This document shows, one piece after another, positions 20,966-24,740 of a stretch of DNA of 24,740 nucleotides (the first letter of the stretch is position 1; every line of letters starts with the position of its first letter). The stretch is from Paraglomus occultum. Lineage: Eukaryota; Glomeromycota; Glomeromycetes; Paraglomerales; Paraglomeraceae. The stretch lies in contig CAJVPJ010000453.1 in NCBI GenBank assembly GCA_910592205.1, positions 1 to 24,740 on the forward strand. The letters run 5' to 3'. The position numbers and the translations under genes were made by a program. The notes beneath the pieces were generated by a model that ran no database searches, had not been told where the DNA came from, and saw only the letters and a program-made list of their open reading frames with translations.

Positions 20966-21454
20966 AAATACAAATATAAAATATAATCAGTAACCAACAA
21001 CGGCTCATCCATCCCTAGCTGAGTAATACAATGCTGTATGTCTTCAATTGTGTTATCTATACACTATGGGAAACAAGGCGTATCGGTATCTACAAGATTA
21101 ACATTAATCAATAACATTAAATGATACTCTGATGATGTGTAACAGAGAAAGCTTTGCTATTGGTTATAGAGCTTAAATTCTTATACAAACGTGACAAAAT
21201 AATATCAGTTATCGGTATTGCGCGATGTTATATAAAATATCGGTCTTCCGAACAAATTTTGTTATTCGTGTTTTGGGGATTAGAAAAATTATCAGTTTTA
21301 GCATTATCGGGTTTCCGAGCTTTGACTGCATTGGGCGAAGGACCACGGTTTATAATGTTATTGCAAAGGTACAGTTTTTGTTGAGAATTCAAAAGGTTAA
21401 AAGCCACACAAACCATAATGACAACTGCATTGCTACTAGATACATTACACTCTG

Positions 21455-21460
21455 TTTATT
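21455..21460 (-). terminator. Poly(A) signal for the Asn-rich gene
   Basis: AATAAA on the minus strand about 86 nt after the stop of the Asn-rich gene, in its AT-rich 3' flank. Confidence 0.45.
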
Positions 21461-21546
21461 GATAAATTGTTATTTATAAAATGTTAAAGAAAACCAAAAT
21501 AATAAATAAATAAATATGTATGTATACTATACGTCTGTTTTAATTT

Positions 21547-22203
21547 CTACATATTAATGTTTGTATAATTCATAAAACTTAATGTGCCAACTTCTGGCGT
21601 ATTTGTATAATCATGATTATTTATAAAATTATACTTACTATCAATATTGTAGTCATAACTATTTGTAAAAACATAATAATAATTGTTTATAATAACATAA
21701 TTATTATTATTTATACCATACTCGTAATTGTTTATAACAGCATAATTGTTATTATTTGTGTCATACTCGTAATTGTTCATAAAACCATAATTTGTTTCCA
21801 TATTGTAGTTATTATTAATCATAAAATTATAACTATTTTCCATATCAAAGCTATTATTATTAAAAGCATAATTGGTTTCCATATTAGTGTCTATAAAATC
21901 TTGATTGTTTTCCATATTATTATTTATAAAATTAGAATTATAATTCATAGAGTCATAATTGTTTTCTATATTATTGTCCATAAAATTAAAATTGTTATTA
22001 TTAAAAGCATAATTGTCATAATTATTTTCCGTATAGTTTGGCGGCAAGCTTTCCGCGGATGGCCCAACAGTAGCGGTGGGGTTGGCGGCAAATGCAATTT
22101 CTTCGACCGCATTCTCCAAAGGGGCTTTTTTCTGCGGTTGTTTTATAGAAGAAACGTGTTCATATAGTGCGGTGCGCATCAAGGTTTCGATCTTAAGGCT
22201 CAT
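21547..22203 (-). CDS. Asparagine-rich low-complexity protein, 218 aa
   Basis: The longest frame in the window, with ATG at 22203 behind a TATA/CAGT promoter and AATAAA downstream. The first 57 or so residues are of normal composition (ETLMRTALYEHVSSIKQPQK, then an Ala/Pro/Thr-rich link) and encoded by GC-richer DNA. They have no signal peptide. The remaining about 160 residues are degenerate repeats of 9-18 aa built on N-N-N-Y with Phe/Met/Asp/Glu/Ile, such as MENNYDSMNYN, FMNNYEYDTNNNN and VINNYEYGINNNN. I count 58 Asn in 218 residues. Asn/Tyr-rich tails of this kind often form disordered or prion-like, phase-separating or structural material; that is inference. The antisense frame (21613-22167) is a shadow. 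No family recognised. Repeat slippage probably keeps its length variable. Confidence 0.75.
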   Translation of the reverse strand: MSLKIETLMRTALYEHVSSIKQPQKKAPLENAVEEIAFAANPTATVGPSAESLPPNYTENNYDNYAFNNNNFNFMDNNIENNYDSMNYNSNFINNNMENNQDFIDTNMETNYAFNNNSFDMENSYNFMINNNYNMETNYGFMNNYEYDTNNNNYAVINNYEYGINNNNYVIINNYYYVFTNSYDYNIDSKYNFINNHDYTNTPEVGTLSFMNYTNINM

Positions 22204-22211
22204 TTTGATTA

Positions 22212-22290
22212 GTATTGTAGTTAGCGTAGTGGTAGTGGTAGTAAATGTAGTGGTAGTAGTAGCAGTAAGTGTAGTTGCGGTAGTGATAAT
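22212..22290 (-). repeat. TAC/CAC triplet tract in the 5' leader
   Basis: On the plus strand a run of imperfect GTA/GTG/GTT triplets; on the transcribed minus strand it reads as CTA/CCA/ACT triplets without G. It lies between the presumed start site and the ATG of the Asn-rich gene and would give an unstructured, G-poor 5' leader of about 100 nt. Confidence 0.5.
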
Positions 22291-22303
22291 AATTCAGCAG
22301 TGA

Positions 22304-22340
22304 ACTGGCCGTACGTAGCGAAGCACTGCGTTTATTTATA
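22304..22340 (-). promoter_or_regulatory. TATA box plus CAGT initiator of the Asn-rich gene
   Basis: Reading the minus strand, TATAAATA (22340-22333) is followed 33 nt later by CAGT (22307-22304). Transcription would start about 100 nt before the ATG at 22203. The same two-element layout precedes the 201-aa gene at 562. Confidence 0.6.
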
Positions 22341-22449
22341 CGTTTTTGTGGGATGACGAATTTTCGAAATATGCTGCTATTTACAAAGCGGTAACGTACC
22401 AAACGTTCAGTGTATAATATAAGGGTTAATTTAAACTTCTTTTCAAACA

Positions 22450-23160
22450 TTGGTCTCTTTTTAGAGGATTAATGTGATGTAAGCCTTATGTATAACAGAA
22501 ATAAACACTTTAATAACAGAATGTTAATAAAAAAAAATAATACAAATAGTATTATTTGAACAATCGATAGGCTTTTGAAAATAATTCTGCTCGTCCAATT
22601 TTTTTTCCATTTCTCATTTGAGAGTTGTTAAATCTAAGCATAGAAAACTTGTCATAAGAAATAACATAACGCAAGTGCGACGGCATACATTACATATTGT
22701 TGCCATTGAAAGCGTCTAGAAGCAATTGGAAAATTTATATATCTGCATCCATTGGATTTCAACCGCCAATCAATAGAACACAATTATGCTCAATATAACT
22801 TATATAGATGTTACTATATGCGGCAATTGTTAAACCGCTCATTTTTTAATACAGATACAATTAAAAAACTGCATACCGTATTGTTTATAGACTAAATTTT
22901 TCATAAATAGATTCACGTTTCAAACTCCAAGAGAGCCAATTATTGTCAAGCATATAAGTTACCGTTTATTTCATTTCCATGTTTATAGTAAAATAATGCT
23001 TGTTTAATGTGTTCTAGGCTACATTGATAAGATTTCGGGAAAGGAGAAAAAATTTGTTAAAAATTTCCTTTGTTTACAGTGACACATTTTTATACAACTA
23101 TTACCCATAAATAACTATCTATGCCCAATTTTACAATAGAACATTTCTTAAGTTACGTAC
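22450..23160. other. AT-rich stretch without a supportable gene
   Basis: No long frame on either strand. If the leader exon at 23161-23232 is real, its intron begins at 23160 and its next exon should lie here on the minus strand, but no following exon is convincing. Possible acceptors include GGTATGCAG near 22873-22865 and CTTCTAG near 22720-22715. Confidence 0.45.
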
Positions 23161-23232
23161 CTGCCATAAAGTCAGCGCCAAACAAATTTGAAACACTGCA
23201 TTCCATTGATGCTTGATTTTATTTTGGAGCAT
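23161..23232 (-). CDS. Signal-peptide-like first exon (partial gene)
   Basis: ATG at 23232 on the minus strand opens 24 codons with a short basic N-region (NKIKHQW) and a hydrophobic core (AVFQICLALTLW). It ends in phase 0 at a very strong splice donor, CAG|GTACGTAA, with the intron starting at 23160. A leader in its own small exon followed by an intron is common in insect secreted-protein genes and in bracovirus virulence genes. The mature part was not found downstream, so the gene is either interrupted or has a small or distant second exon. No TATA box is obvious upstream. Product unknown. Confidence 0.35.
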
Positions 23233-23239
23233 AGAAGTG

Positions 23240-24740
23240 CGCGTTTCTAATGCGAAGGTTGACTGGTGAAGCAGCTGCCCCAATTAATTGTCCCGACTAT
23301 TGCATCCTAATACCAGGGTCGAGCATCCAGTGTGGTTTCAATCAGCTAAGGTAAATTTTAGTATTAATATCTAATGAAAGAGGTTTTGATGCCTTCCGAC
23401 TTCTTAACCTTTATAATTAGCGTGAGTTTTTTGCACTAGACCCGCTAATACATAGAATGTATGTTGTCTTGTTAATTTGCTGGTTACTTTAACGTTTATG
23501 GGGTCATTATGTGTGTAACAAATAGAGGACGTCGTTGCGCATGATCGACAGAAACTCAGGGGCGTGTTAACTCTGGTTACAAGCGTACAATGGACGGATC
23601 CATTCTTCAATGGCAAGCTCGTCAATACTTTAAAATAGAATTAGTTCATTCGCCATATCAAATAATATTGCGTGTATATACGCGGACCAAACTTTGATAA
23701 TATAAAGGTTGTTTCTAATAAGTTGTTACAAATATCCAAACATGTCAATAGCCCCCATAATTGACATGAATAATAAATAATGTTTCACGGTTCGAATTTC
23801 ATTCATGACCGGAACAAATGAAAAAATGTGGGACATTCAGAAGCTAGGAAAAGTCTTACCGTATAAACTATTTATTAACAGAATCTTAGCGAATTTAGTA
23901 ATTATTGCTGCTGTAAGAGTACAGAGATTCATAATATTGAATATCTAATTAATTAATAAACAAACTCAGTTGATATTAGCGATTATATAACTCTAACTTT
24001 TATACTATATCAAACAGACTAGGAACGCTTACTATTATAACAAAACTATTTGCAGTTAACACGTCCTATAATAAATTACCATTTACAACGATGAATGGTA
24101 TTTATATAAACGTTTAACCGATGCATTATTAAGTGTAAAAGATATGCGACATGTTACTCAATTACAAAATTCATTTTACAGTGTCAATTTCTGGATTTGT
24201 AAATCATTCAACCTTACTCAAGTAAACGTTTTCTCAATAACAATATACTGTATACAATAACTTTTCTAATGATGAACCAAAAATAACATTACATACATGA
24301 CTATTTAGCTAATTTATTTATTTGACCATGACACAAACAGTAAAGTGACACATATTGTTTGTTCGGTCAGGTCTTGTTATAATAAACGCATACAAATTCG
24401 TTTTTAGTAACTATTTTATTATATGGATTACGTTTAATGTTACCATAAATCGTGTACGGAAAATCTAATTTAAGTGTTATTTCCAAATTATTTGTTATGT
24501 TTAAATCAAAAACCAAGGAGGCACTCCAACTGTAACGTATTAATTTAGATACCATTCATATCTTACTTCCGATAATTGTAATATAACTTTGGCTGTACCG
24601 GCTAAATTCGTGACGATAAACCACACAACAGAAACATGTAATGATAACACTACGCTACCATGATTTTATAGAATTAAGCAAGTTATTATCTTTTGCATCT
24701 TTTTTCAATAAGTATTGCAAATTAAATACAATAATACGCA
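23240..24740. other. AT-rich end region, no confident gene
   Basis: Two minus-strand frames (23404-23625 and 24367-24555) stand out slightly. The first ends in a stretch with a Cys pair (FCRSC); the second has a hydrophobic/aromatic pattern (WSASLVFDLNI). Neither has a clear promoter or splice partner, so neither is called. Confidence 0.4.

Larger units (their letters stand above)
20570..21252 (+). repeat. Distant 15-bp direct repeat
   Basis: TATCGGTCTTCCGAA occurs at 20570-20584 and 21238-21252 in the same orientation, flanking the minus-strand gene at 20693-20965. Could be a shared regulatory motif or a short trace of duplication. Confidence 0.5.

Noticed and set aside
21613-22167. 184-aa plus-strand open frame rich in Ile/Val
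   Set aside because: Antisense shadow of the Asn-rich gene; AAT/TAT codons read backwards give ATT/ATA. No promoter on that strand.
22193-22450. 85-aa minus-strand frame with Tyr/His repeats
   Set aside because: Runs through the TATA box and triplet leader of the Asn-rich gene; composition comes from the triplet tract.

Overview
The window is AT-rich eukaryotic DNA, most likely from an insect. Evidence for this: a decayed mariner transposase; GT-AG intron pairs (82 to about 300 nt, some 45-55 nt) bounding exon-like blocks; RNA polymerase II promoters of arthropod type (TATA box about 30 nt before CAGT); AATAAA signals after the best genes; and degraded matches to insect secreted lipases. There are no bacterial operons, rRNA or tRNA genes or CRISPR arrays. 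Gene density is low and most long open frames are chance or antisense frames.

Layout. 523-1220: a compact, intact, unrecognised 201-aa gene with its own TATA/CAGT promoter and poly(A) signal. 3003-3858: a probable two-exon gene on the minus strand, followed by an exon-like GC-richer block. 4595-5281: a mariner-family remnant. 5653-5925: a diverged tandem duplication of an exon-like segment. 6500-8000: a decayed acid-lipase (lysosomal lipase family) gene on the minus strand, with intron borders still visible. 8931-9240: a short gene-like frame broken at a T run. 10958-11270: a hairpin and a hairpin-bearing minisatellite. 12072-13770: plus-strand exon-like blocks, the first resembling secreted group III phospholipase A2; later blocks have a weak resemblance to aspartylglucosaminidase. 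13841-13856: a run of 16 G.

The right part looks different and somewhat virus-like. Six diverged repeats of about 104-149 bp (17290-18060) lie just before a TATA box and a GC-richer, frame-broken gene (18248-19016) that ends at AATAAA. Next come a leader-like exon, paired short direct repeats, a 90-aa lysine/glutamate-rich gene and a 218-aa asparagine-rich gene with a strong TATA/CAGT promoter, these last two on the minus strand. At 23161-23232 a minus-strand exon encodes a signal-peptide-like leader ending at a strong splice donor.

One possible reading is a parasitoid-wasp or other insect locus holding both decayed secreted-enzyme genes and an endogenous-virus (nudivirus- or bracovirus-like) segment. 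That is inference: no viral hallmark gene was recognised. The most convincing intact genes, at 562-1167 and 21547-22203, are orphans to me. The long stretches between the listed features hold only AT-rich sequence without supportable genes.
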